From Pandoraea communis (GTDB lineage Bacteria; Pseudomonadota; Gammaproteobacteria; Burkholderiales; Burkholderiaceae), in assembly GCF_902459745.1 (NCBI RefSeq), contig NZ_CABPSJ010000004.1, positions 558,001 through 622,000 of the forward strand: a DNA stretch of 64,000 nt, given 5' to 3'. Position 1 is the stretch's first letter. Every line of letters begins with the position of its first letter. Position numbers and translations under genes: made by a program. Positions 48,596 through 57,300 of this stretch are shown in pieces. A model generated the notes under the pieces. It saw only the letters and a list, made by a program, of their open reading frames with translations, did not search any database and was not told the origin of the DNA.

Positions 48596-49258
48596 ATGCC
48601 GTCCGTCGAGATTCAAATCACCTACGACTTCATCTGCCCCTGGTGCTGGATCGGCCGCCGGCATCTGCAAGCGGCCCTGGCGCAGATGCCGGACACAGCG
48701 GTCTCTATCCGCTACGTGCCCTATGAACTCAACCCTGGGATGCCGAAGGAAGGCGCAGACCGGAAGGCCTACCGCAGCGCCAAGTTCGGCAGTTGGGCAC
48801 GCTCGCAGGCGATGGATGCCGACGTGACCCTGGCCGGCCAGCACGCGGGCGTCGCATTTCACTACGACCGCGTAACCATGACGCCAAACACCCGCCTGGC
48901 CCATCGGCTAATGGTCTACGCCACCGGTCGGGGCGACGCCGCCAGGACTGAGGCGCTTTTCGAATCCGTGTTCCACGCCTACTTCTCCGAGGGGCGGGAC
49001 ATTGGCAAGGCCGAGGTATTGGCCACGTTGGCGGGGCAGGCTGGCTTCGATGCGAAGGAGGCTCGCGACTTCCTGGACTCACCGGCCGGGGAGCGCGAGG
49101 TCGTGGCAGCGGAACGCCAGGCGCAAGCCAACGGTGTGCGCTCAGTGCCCACCTTGCGTATCGGCAACACGTCCATCAGCGGCGCACAGCCTTCCTCGAC
49201 CCTAATACAAGCGCTTCGGCAAGCCGCTGCGCAAAGCGCCGTAGTGCCTGCCGTTTGA
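48596..49258 (+). CDS. DsbA-family oxidoreductase, FrnE-like
   Basis: A 220-residue cytoplasmic thioredoxin-fold protein with an inserted helical domain. TYDFICPWCWIGRRHLQAAL carries the C-P-W-C centre at about 14-17. The cis-Pro loop is NGVRSVPTLRIGNTSISGAQ near 178-197. The FrnE type moves disulphides or isomerises small molecules and is found in stress-response and polyketide clusters. There is no signal peptide. A ribosome site AAGGA precedes the ATG. It is the first gene of the cassette; the next begins 25 bp downstream. Confidence 0.92.
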   Translation: MPSVEIQITYDFICPWCWIGRRHLQAALAQMPDTAVSIRYVPYELNPGMPKEGADRKAYRSAKFGSWARSQAMDADVTLAGQHAGVAFHYDRVTMTPNTRLAHRLMVYATGRGDAARTEALFESVFHAYFSEGRDIGKAEVLATLAGQAGFDAKEARDFLDSPAGEREVVAAERQAQANGVRSVPTLRIGNTSISGAQPSSTLIQALRQAAAQSAVVPAV

Positions 49259-49283
49259 GACGCCCACCTGAGAAGACCCCCCC

Positions 49284-50474
49284 ATGCCAGTCATGCATTC
49301 CGATCGCAACTCACCCCGCGCCATCATCATCGGCGGCTCCGTCGGCGGCCTGTTCACCGCCACGGCCTTGCAAGCCATCGGCTGGCAGGTCGATATCTTC
49401 GAGCGCTCCCCTCACGAGCTTGACAGTCGTGGCGGCGGCATCGTGCTGCAGGGCGACGTGGTGCGCGCGTTCCAGTTCGCGGGCGTTAAGACGCAGGGAC
49501 AACTGGGCGTGCGCTCGGGTGACCGAATCTTCCTGGACCGTAGCGGTGAGGTGGTGCAGCGCACCTGGATGCCGCAGACGCAGACCTCGTGGAGCATGCT
49601 GTATGCCGCGATGAAGCGCCACTTGCCCGCCTCGGCCTATCACCATGGCGAGCAGTTCATGCGATTCGAGCAGGACGGCGAGCGCATTCATGCCCACTTC
49701 GCCAACGGGCGCGTGGAAACGGGCGACCTGCTCATCGGTGCGGACGGCGCGCGCTCGGCTGTGCGGCAGCAAATGCTGCCCGGTCTCGCACCCCGTTATG
49801 CGGGCTACGTAGCATGGCGCGGTCTGCTCGAAGAGGGCGCTCTGACCGGAGAAGCCGCGGACGTGCTGCGCGGCAACTTCGCCTTCCAGCAAGGCCCGGA
49901 TCACCTGCTGCTCGCTTACCTGGTGCCCGGCGAGGACGAGGCGACGGCGCCTGGCCGACGCCGCTGGAACTGGGTTTGGTACGTGAAGGTGCCGCAGGGC
50001 GATGCACTGTCGCGCCTGCTGACTGATCGCCACGGCGTGCGCCACGCGTTTTCCCTGCCGCCCGGCACCGTGAAGGATGCCGATGCAGCCTGGCTGCATC
50101 AGCAATCGCGTGAACAGCTCGCGCCACAGTTCCAGCAACTCGTCGCGGCCACGCCGGACCCTTTCCTGCAGGCGATTCTCGATTTGCAGGCTCCCCGCAT
50201 GGTGTCGGGCCGGGCGGTCCTGCTGGGCGACGCGGCTTTCGTGCCCCGTCCGCACACTGCCGGCGGCACCGCGAAAGCCGCCGCCAATGCGGTGGCGCTG
50301 GCGACGGCGCTGCGTGACAGCATGAGCACGGACATCGATGCCGCACTGGCGGCCTGGCAGGCGGGACAACTGAGCGAAGGCATTGCCATGACCGACTGGG
50401 GTGTGCGCTTGGGCAACCAGATCATGCGCATCGCTGCGTCGGACGCCGCCTCCACTGCAACTTTCCCGGCGTGA
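49284..50474 (+). CDS. FAD-dependent aromatic monooxygenase (group A)
   Basis: A 396-residue flavoprotein of the PHBH-like family, using NAD(P)H and O2. The dinucleotide fold is AIIIGGSVGGLFTATALQAI, with the ribose-binding Glu near 40 (DIFERS). The D-G motif is LLIGADGARSAVRQQ near 145-160, and the second FAD motif is LLGDAAFVPRPHTAGGTAKA near 313-332. Substrates of this class are mostly phenols or planar aromatics. It is followed at once by the remains of an MFS gene. The FrnE partner and LysR regulator suggest detoxification of a redox-active aromatic, which is inference. Confidence 0.9.
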   Translation: MPVMHSDRNSPRAIIIGGSVGGLFTATALQAIGWQVDIFERSPHELDSRGGGIVLQGDVVRAFQFAGVKTQGQLGVRSGDRIFLDRSGEVVQRTWMPQTQTSWSMLYAAMKRHLPASAYHHGEQFMRFEQDGERIHAHFANGRVETGDLLIGADGARSAVRQQMLPGLAPRYAGYVAWRGLLEEGALTGEAADVLRGNFAFQQGPDHLLLAYLVPGEDEATAPGRRRWNWVWYVKVPQGDALSRLLTDRHGVRHAFSLPPGTVKDADAAWLHQQSREQLAPQFQQLVAATPDPFLQAILDLQAPRMVSGRAVLLGDAAFVPRPHTAGGTAKAAANAVALATALRDSMSTDIDAALAAWQAGQLSEGIAMTDWGVRLGNQIMRIAASDAASTATFPA

Positions 50475-50781
50475 ACATCATGTCTTGTCTTGAGCGCGGT
50501 CCTGGCGGTGGCGTCGTTTGCTGCAATGGGCTTGGCACTGTTCCAATGTTCATTTCGCCGGGCACACAGCAGTGGCTGCTGGTCGTCGGCGGCATCGAGT
50601 TCGGGCTGGGCTTCCAGGCCGTTCTGCCGAACTGGGTGCGTGGGCGAGGCCGACTGTGTACCTCACGGTATTCAACGGCACGATGACCGCTGGCAGCATG
50701 GACTGGCCCCTCATGGCGCAGAAAATCGGTGTACCGTAGACGCTGGTGATCGGTGCCGTTGGCCTCGTGGTCGGTACCTGA
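50475..50781 (+). pseudogene. Degraded MFS transporter fragment
   Basis: Three reading frames in turn give pieces of one MFS_3 (DUF894-type) protein: LAVASFAAMGLALFQC from about 50500, LLVVGGIEFGLGFQAVLPNW from 50576, and VYLTVFNGTMTAGSMDWPLM from 50656. A TAG at 50737 is followed by TLVIGAVGLVVGT up to a stop at 50779. At least two frameshifts, one nonsense codon and the loss of most of the roughly 400-residue protein are implied. The family is recognised by VLPNWVRGRG and VYLTVFNGTMTAGS. The cassette has therefore lost its exporter in this strain. Confidence 0.75.
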
Positions 50782-50810
50782 ACTGCCGCACCCCACATCA
50801 AGGACTTACC

Positions 50811-51128
50811 ATGACCACTTCCTCCACGCCCCCTTCGGTTCAGGACAACCCTGCGAAGCATCGCTTCGAGTACGTGTCGCAAGGCGAGCGTGCGGTTGCC
50901 ATCTACTCGCTGGAGGGCAATGTCATCACCTTCGTCCACACCCTGGTGCCCGACGCGCTGCAGGGGCAGGGCATTGCGCGCCAACTGGTGCTGGCGGGGC
51001 TGGCCTCCGCGCGCGAGCGTGGTCTGCGCGTCGTTCCGCAATGCCCTGTATTCGCGGCCTACATGCGCGCGCACCCCGAGACGCATGATTTACTGGCCGA
51101 CGAAGGCCGTGCCTTGCTCGGTCTCTGA
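50811..51128 (+). CDS. Small GNAT-like N-acetyltransferase domain protein (NATD1-like)
   Basis: A 105-residue minimal GNAT protein. RFEYVSQGERAVAIYSLEGN and VITFVHTLVPDALQGQGIAR give the core strands and the acetyl-CoA loop G-Q-G-I-A. VVPQCPVFAAYMRAHPETHD is the C-terminal signature of the NATD1/YjdJ group. AAGGA lies before the ATG at 50811. Substrate unknown. It starts 30 bp after the MFS fragment and belongs to the same transcription unit. Confidence 0.9.
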   Translation: MTTSSTPPSVQDNPAKHRFEYVSQGERAVAIYSLEGNVITFVHTLVPDALQGQGIARQLVLAGLASARERGLRVVPQCPVFAAYMRAHPETHDLLADEGRALLGL

Positions 51129-51213
51129 AGCGCGCCGCATCGGCCGTCGGTGAAGGCGCTATGGCCGTGGCTTTCATCCACCAGCACCTTGCAACCTTTT
51201 GAGGAGAGTCGCC

Positions 51214-51522
51214 ATGCCCCGTCGCTGCACTCATACCGCCAGCATCCACCGCGTCACGCCCAGTGCACTGGGTTGCGAGGAATGCCTGAAGTCCGGCAGT
51301 CCCTGGGTGCATTTGCGGCTGTGCCGCACCTGCGGCCACGTGGGGTGTTGCGACGACTCGCCCAACCGCCACGCCAGTGCGCACTACCACGAGACCGGCC
51401 ACCCTATCATCGAGGGCTATGACCCACCCGAGGGGTGGGGCTGGTGCTACGTTGACCGCGTCATGCTGGATCTGGGCGACGACACGACGCCACAGAATGG
51501 ACCTATCCCGCGTTTCGTCTGA
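51214..51522 (+). CDS. UBP-type zinc finger protein
   Basis: A 102-residue protein consisting almost only of a ZnF-UBP domain. CTHTASIHRVTPSALGCEEC, then WVHLRLCRTCGHVGCCDDSP, then HASAHYHETGHPIIEGYD give the Cys/His set for two or three zinc ions. In eukaryotes this fold binds the C-terminal Gly-Gly of ubiquitin; in bacteria its partner is unknown. GAGGAGA lies before the ATG at 51214. It is followed by the ABM-type gene 19 bp downstream. Confidence 0.92.
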   Translation: MPRRCTHTASIHRVTPSALGCEECLKSGSPWVHLRLCRTCGHVGCCDDSPNRHASAHYHETGHPIIEGYDPPEGWGWCYVDRVMLDLGDDTTPQNGPIPRFV

Positions 51523-51541
51523 ACGACCCGAAGAGATTTTC

Positions 51542-52177
51542 ATGCACCCTGAAGAAGCCCCCCCGTCCGTCGAGCCGCGCGACCCCTCGCTGCGCAAGGC
51601 CTCGCTCGATGACCTGTCGGCCCGCAGCCTGCCGCACCCGGAGAGCGTGACGGCAGTCATCCGGCACCATGTGCGCCCCGAGGCCGTCGCAGCCTACGAG
51701 CAGTGGCTCAAGCGCGTCGTGCCCATCGCGGAGCGCTTCCCGGGGCACCGCGGCGTGCTCATCATCCGTCCCGCGCCCGGCGCTACGCTCTACACCGTGA
51801 CCCTGCGCTTCGACTCGCTGCCGCATGCGGAGGACTGGTTCCAGTCGGCTGCGCGGCAGACGTTGCTGGGCGAGGTGATGCCCTTGCTGTCGCGCGACGA
51901 GCAGCGCCAGACAGTCACGGGGCTGGAGTTCTGGTTCCACCCGGAGCCGGGACAGAAGCCAGCCAAGCGCTACAAGCAGTTCCTGCTGACGCTATCAGTG
52001 ATCTTCCCGCTCACGATGCTGGTGCCGATTCCGGTTCACTGGCTGGCGCAATGGTGGCCCTGGCTCGGCAATACCTTCCTGGAACACTTGGCGGTGGCCG
52101 CCGCTGTGGTGGGACTGATGACCTATGTCCTTATGCCGCGCATCACTCGGAGGGTGGCGCGCTGGCTGTATGAATGA
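51542..52177 (+). CDS. ABM-domain protein with C-terminal membrane helices
   Basis: A 211-residue protein. Residues about 35-125 form a dimeric ferredoxin-like fold of the antibiotic biosynthesis monooxygenase type (VTAVIRHHVRPEAVAAYEQW, GVLIIRPAPGATLYTVTLRF). Two helices at about 150-172 (LLTLSVIFPLTMLVPIPVHW) and about 180-203 (HLAVAAAVVGLMTYVLMPRI) anchor it in the membrane. This two-part form is common in proteobacteria and has no proven reaction. It is the last gene of the cassette. The 132 bp up to gluQRS are empty. Confidence 0.88.
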   Translation: MHPEEAPPSVEPRDPSLRKASLDDLSARSLPHPESVTAVIRHHVRPEAVAAYEQWLKRVVPIAERFPGHRGVLIIRPAPGATLYTVTLRFDSLPHAEDWFQSAARQTLLGEVMPLLSRDEQRQTVTGLEFWFHPEPGQKPAKRYKQFLLTLSVIFPLTMLVPIPVHWLAQWWPWLGNTFLEHLAVAAAVVGLMTYVLMPRITRRVARWLYE

Positions 52178-52309
52178 GCGGGACGCATCGTTGCGCCAAC
52201 GACCTGGCACGATGAGCCTGCGTGCATCGATCATGAACGCGAGCATCGGCTTCTGCGAGCGCGAGCTTGCGAGTTTCATTGGGAGAGCGCAATGGCGAGG
52301 GGTGGGGTT

Positions 52310-53248
52310 TCAGCGCCCGCGCTGCTCGCGCCATGCCTGCGTTGCAGCGGCGTAGAAGTCCTCGCGGTGAGAGACGTTGGCGAGCGACGCCGGTAAGCCG
52401 AGATGCGTGGCGGCGTCCTTGAGGGCGGCAAGCACGGCGTCAGGCGTATCCAGAACGAGCGGCGCCGCGCCGTTCTGCTTGCTCAGCTTCTCGCCGTCGT
52501 CGGCCATGACCAGCGGTACGTGCAGATAGCGCGGCGTCGGCGCACCGAGGCAGGCTTGCAGATAGATTTGACGTGCCGTCGAGTCCAGCAAATCTTCGCC
52601 ACGCACGATATCGGTGATGCCTTGCGCCTGATCGTCGACGACCACGGCCAACTGGTACGCCCACTGACCATCGGCGCGCTTGAGCACGAAGTCGCCGACC
52701 TCCGTTGCCAGATCCTGCGTTTGCGTGCCCATCCAGCGATCTTCGAAGCGCATGCGGGCCGCGTCGCCGTCCGGCACCCGCAGACGCCACGCGCGTGCCG
52801 TCTTGCCGTGCAGGCCGTCGCGGCAGGTGCCAGGATAGGCGAGCGTGCTGTGACGGGCATGCACGCGCGTGAGCGAGTCGGCGATTTCGCGTCGCGTGCA
52901 ACCGCAGGGATATACCAGTCCGAGAGCCGTGAGCGAGGCGAGCGCTTGTTCATACAGGCCGTGCCGCTGGCTTTGCCAGACGACGGGCTCATCCGAATGC
53001 AGGCCCAGGCGCGTCAGGGTGGCGAGAATGTCTTCGGCCGCGCCTGGCACACATCTCGGTTCGTCCAGGTCTTCCATGCGGACGATCCAGACACCGTCAT
53101 GCGCTCGGGCGTCCAGCCAACTGGCCAGCGCGGTAACGAGCGAGCCGCGATGCAGCGGCCCGGTCGGCGAGGGCGCGAAACGCCCTCGATAACGGGGGGC
53201 AGGGTCGGCGGCGGGCGGCGTGGCGTCGTGCGCCGAAGCGTGGGCCAC
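52310..53248 (-). CDS. gluQ: Glutamyl-Q tRNA(Asp) synthetase
   Basis: A protein of about 312 residues, a GluRS catalytic core without the anticodon domain, that attaches Glu to queuosine at position 34 of tRNA-Asp. The ATP site is [20 protein letters not shown] (HIGH-like). The zinc site is [10 protein letters not shown] with a later Cys in YPGTCRDG. The KMSKS-like loop is [12 protein letters not shown]. The start is uncertain: GTG 53248 is 9 bp after the trhO stop and gives a 19-residue lead before the catalytic fold. It is probably co-transcribed with trhO. Confidence 0.92.
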   Translation of the reverse strand: MAHASAHDATPPAADPAPRYRGRFAPSPTGPLHRGSLVTALASWLDARAHDGVWIVRMEDLDEPRCVPGAAEDILATLTRLGLHSDEPVVWQSQRHGLYEQALASLTALGLVYPCGCTRREIADSLTRVHARHSTLAYPGTCRDGLHGKTARAWRLRVPDGDAARMRFEDRWMGTQTQDLATEVGDFVLKRADGQWAYQLAVVVDDQAQGITDIVRGEDLLDSTARQIYLQACLGAPTPRYLHVPLVMADDGEKLSKQNGAAPLVLDTPDAVLAALKDAATHLGLPASLANVSHREDFYAAATQAWREQRGR

Positions 53249-53256
53249 CGGTGTGC

Positions 53257-54138
53257 TCAGGCGGACGTGGTGGCGGTGACGGTGCTTTCCGGCGCGTTGG
53301 CGGCGGGCCGGCTGCCGACGCACGCGGGGCAATGCTCGCCTTCGACGTAATCGGGGCTTTGCTGATCCGCAACTGTCACCACGGCACGGCAGGCGAAGCA
53401 CTGCTTGGTCGTCGATGGTGCGAGGTCGGGGGTGAGTGCCGTGCGATAGTCAAACACGAAGCAGTCGCCCTGATAGTGCGCACCGCCCACGTCCTCGAAG
53501 TACTTGAGAATGCCGCCGTCGAGCTGATACGTGTGTTCAAGCCCGATATCGCGCATGTAGATCGCCGCCTTCTCGCAACGAATGCCGCCGGTGCAGAAAG
53601 ACACGATCGTCTTGCCCTCGAAGTCTTCACGGTGTGCGGCGATGACGTCGGGGAATTCCGAGAACTTCGTCAGGCGATAGTCGATGGCATCGTCGAACGT
53701 GCCGACATCGATCTCGAAGTCATTGCGCGTGTCGAGCATCACGACCGGGCGGCCTTCGTCGTCCTGGCCGGCATCTAGCCAGCGTTTGAGCGTAGCAGGG
53801 TCAACACCGGGCGCACGGCCGTCTGCCGGCTTGATGACCGGCATCTTCATCGTGATGATCTCTTTCTTCTGGCGCACCAGCATCCGGCGGAACGGCTGTG
53901 TCTCCGAGAGGCTTTCCTTGACCGTGAGATCGGCAAACCGGGCGTCGGCGCGCAAACCGGCGAGGAAGGCGTCGATAGCCTCGCGCGAACCCGCCAGAAA
54001 CAGGTTGATGCCCTCCGGTGCGAGGAGGATGGTGCCCTTCAGGTCGAGCGCCTGACAGCGTTCGAGCAGGGCCGGACGCAGGGTCGCGATGTCGTCGAGC
54101 GTGACGAACTTGTACGCAGCGATATTGACGATAGACAT
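53257..54138 (-). CDS. trhO: tRNA uridine(34) hydroxylase, rhodanese type (TrhO)
   Basis: A 293-residue protein of the YceA family that makes 5-hydroxyuridine at tRNA position 34 with O2. The N-terminal acylphosphatase-like domain has [20 protein letters not shown]. The rhodanese domain follows, with the active Cys in [20 protein letters not shown], and then [20 protein letters not shown]. The C-terminus has a CxxC-x(n)-CxxC zinc-like pattern (QCFACRAVV and EHCPACVGS). ATG 54138 gives the family start [15 protein letters not shown]. It is divergent from dnaE. Confidence 0.93.
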   Translation of the reverse strand: MSIVNIAAYKFVTLDDIATLRPALLERCQALDLKGTILLAPEGINLFLAGSREAIDAFLAGLRADARFADLTVKESLSETQPFRRMLVRQKKEIITMKMPVIKPADGRAPGVDPATLKRWLDAGQDDEGRPVVMLDTRNDFEIDVGTFDDAIDYRLTKFSEFPDVIAAHREDFEGKTIVSFCTGGIRCEKAAIYMRDIGLEHTYQLDGGILKYFEDVGGAHYQGDCFVFDYRTALTPDLAPSTTKQCFACRAVVTVADQQSPDYVEGEHCPACVGSRPAANAPESTVTATTSA

Positions 54139-54351
54139 GGCAACAAGATTTCGCAAAAGCGTGAAGCAATAAACCGCCATTATCGCCGATTCGGCCCCGA
54201 AGCACTTTGATTTGACACCGGATTTCGCCAAATCGGACGGTATCTCAGGTCCGATACGGAAAAATTCCTAGTGCCTGCCCGGAGGTATCCGAAATGCGGG
54301 GAAACGCCGGACGTTTCGTGAAGCGAAGCCCGCTATGCGGGGGCGGCGCGT

Positions 54352-54357
54352 TACAAT
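54352..54357 (+). promoter_or_regulatory. -10 box of dnaE, implying a leaderless mRNA
   Basis: TACAAT lies only seven bases before the dnaE ATG (54365), and no ribosome site is present between. A transcription start six to eight bases after this box would fall on or next to the ATG. No clear -35 is seen in the GC-rich stretch before it. Confidence 0.4.
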
Positions 54358-54364
54358 ACCGCCC

Positions 54365-57300
54365 ATGTCAGAACCTCGCTTCGTCCACCTCCGTCTCCAT
54401 TCCGAATACTCGATCGCCGATGGCATCGTGCGGCTCGACGACGTCGTCAAGGCCGCCGCCAAGGACGGTCAGGGCGCGCTCGCGCTGACCGACCTCGCGA
54501 ACATGTTCGGCGCCATCCGTTTCTACAAGGAAGCCCGCGGCAAGGGCGTCAAGCCGATCATCGGCTGCGACGCCTGGATCACGAATCCGGCCGATCGCGA
54601 CAAGCCGTCGCGACTGTTGCTCCTTGCGCGCGACAAGGAAGGCTATCTGAACCTGTGTCAGTTGCTGTCCAAGGCGTGGCTCGGCAATCAGTGGCGCGGT
54701 CGGGCGGAGATCGAGCCGTCGTGGCTTCAGGCCGACGGGCTCGCGCGCGGTCTGCTGGCGCTCTCCGGCGCGCAGATGGGCGATATCGGCGCCGCGCTGG
54801 CGGCAGGCAATCCCGAGCTGGCGCTGCAATGCGCGAAGCACTGGGCGAGTGTGTTCCCGGGCGGGTTTTATATCGAGTTGCAGCGCACTGGTCAGGCGGG
54901 TATGGAGACCTACGTGCAACAGGCGGTGCAGTTGGCGGCGAAAGCCGGGCTGCCCGTCGTTGCCACGCATCCGATCCAGTTCATGACGGCCGACGATTTC
55001 ACCGCGCACGAAGCACGCGTGTGTATTTCGGAAGGTGAGATGCTGGGCAACGCACGCCGTGTGCGCCGTTTCACGCAGGACCAGAGTTTTCGGACGCAGG
55101 ACGACATGCTCGCCGCGTTCGAGGATGTGCCCTCCGCGCTGGCCAATACCGTCGAGATCGCCAAGCGCTGCAACCTGACGCTTGAACTCGGCAAGCCGAA
55201 GCTGCCGCTCTTTCCCACGCCGGACGGCATGTCGCTCGACGACTACCTCGTGCATCTGTCCAAGGAGGGGCTCGAGACACGTCTCGCGCAGTTGTTCCCC
55301 GACGAGGCGGAGCGCGACAAGCAGCGTCCCGATTATTACAAGCGGCTCGACTTCGAGACCGGCACGATCATCAAGATGGGCTTCCCCGGCTACTTCCTGA
55401 TCGTGGCCGACTTTATTCAGTGGGCGAAGAACAACGGCGTGCCCGTTGGCCCGGGCCGCGGTTCGGGCGCCGGTTCGCTGGTCGCTTACGCGTTGCGCAT
55501 CACCGACCTCGATCCACTCAAGTACAACCTGCTGTTTGAGCGCTTCCTGAATCCGGAACGCGTCTCGATGCCTGACTTCGATATCGACTTCTGTCAGGAT
55601 GGGCGCGATCGCGTCATTCAGTACGTTAAGGAAAAGTACGGGGCGGACGCTGTCTCCCAGATCGCGACTTTCGGCTCGATGGCCGCCAAGGCGGCGGTGC
55701 GTGACGTCGGTCGTGTGCTCGATCTGGGCTACAACTTCGTCGACGGCATCTCCAAGCTGATTCCGTTCAAACCGGGCAAGCACGTCACCATCGACGATGC
55801 CCTCAAGGAGGAGCCGCAACTCGCCGAGCGCTTTCAGACCGAAGACGAAGTCAAGCAATTGATCGAGTTGGCGCAACGCGTCGAGGGTCTCACGCGTAAC
55901 GTCGGTATGCACGCGGGTGGTGTGTTGATCGCGCCGGGCAAGCTGACGGATTTCTGCCCGCTGTACACCCAGGGCAGCGGCGAAGATGCCAGCGGCGTGG
56001 TGAGCCAGTACGACAAGGACGATGTGGAAGCCGTCGGCCTTGTGAAGTTCGACTTCTTGGGGCTGACAACGCTCACGATCCTGAACTGGGCCGAGCGCTA
56101 CATCAAACGCCTGCATCCGGAGATGGCTGACTGGTCGCTCGATCAGGTCTCGCTCACCGACCCTGCAGCGTTCAGCATCCTCAAGAAAGCCAACACGGTG
56201 GCCGTGTTCCAGTTGGAAAGCCGCGGCATGCAGGGCATGTTGAAGGACGCCCAGCCTGACCGGTTCGAGGACATTATTGCGCTGGTGGCGTTGTATCGAC
56301 CCGGCCCGATGGACCTGATCCCGAGCTTCTGCGCCCGTAAGCACGGCCGCGAGAAGGTGGAATACCCGGATCCGCGCGTCGAGCCGGTGCTCCAGGAGAC
56401 CTACGGCATCATGGTCTATCAGGAGCAGGTGATGCAGATGGCGCAGATCATCGGCGGTTACTCGCTCGGCGGCGCTGACTTGTTGCGTCGCGCGATGGGT
56501 AAGAAGAAGGCCGAGGAGATGGCCGAGCACCGCGAGATTTTCGCGAAGGGGGCGGCCGAAAATGGACTCACCCGTGAAAAGTCGGACGAAATCTTCGACT
56601 TGATGGAGAAGTTCGCAGGCTACGGCTTCAACAAGTCGCACGCGGCCGCGTACGCACTGCTCGCGTACTACACCGCCTGGCTCAAGGCGCACCATCCTGC
56701 CGAATTCATGGCCGCCAATATGAGCTTGGCCATGGACGACACGGACAAGGTCAAGATTCTCTACGAAGACTGTCTGTCCAGCGTCAACGGGCTGGGCGTA
56801 TTGCCGCCGGACGTCAACGTTTCCGCTTATCGCTTCGAGCCGGCCGATTCGAAAACCGTGCGCTATGGCCTGGGCGCCATCAAGGGGAGCGGTCAGTCGG
56901 CGATCGAAGAAATTCTGCGTGCCCGCGAAGGCAAGCCGTTCACCGATCTGTTCGACTTCTGCGCTCGGATCGACCGCCGCGTGGTGAATCGCCGCACGAT
57001 CGAGGCGCTGATTCGCGCCGGTGCCTTCGACAGCATTCACGAGAATCGTGCGCAGTTGATGGCCTCGGTGCCGATGGCGATGGAAGCCGCCGAACAAGCG
57101 AGTGCTGCTGCCAATCAGGTGAGCCTGTTCGATCTCGGTGATGAAAGTCTGCAAGCGCCGCTGGAGTTGGCCGATGAGCCGGCGTGGACCGACAAGCGCA
57201 AGCTGCAGGAAGAGAAGCAGGCGCTCGGCTTCTATCTGTCGGGCCACATGTTCGATTCGTACTCGGACGAAGTGCGCCGCTTCGTGCGCACGCGTATCCG

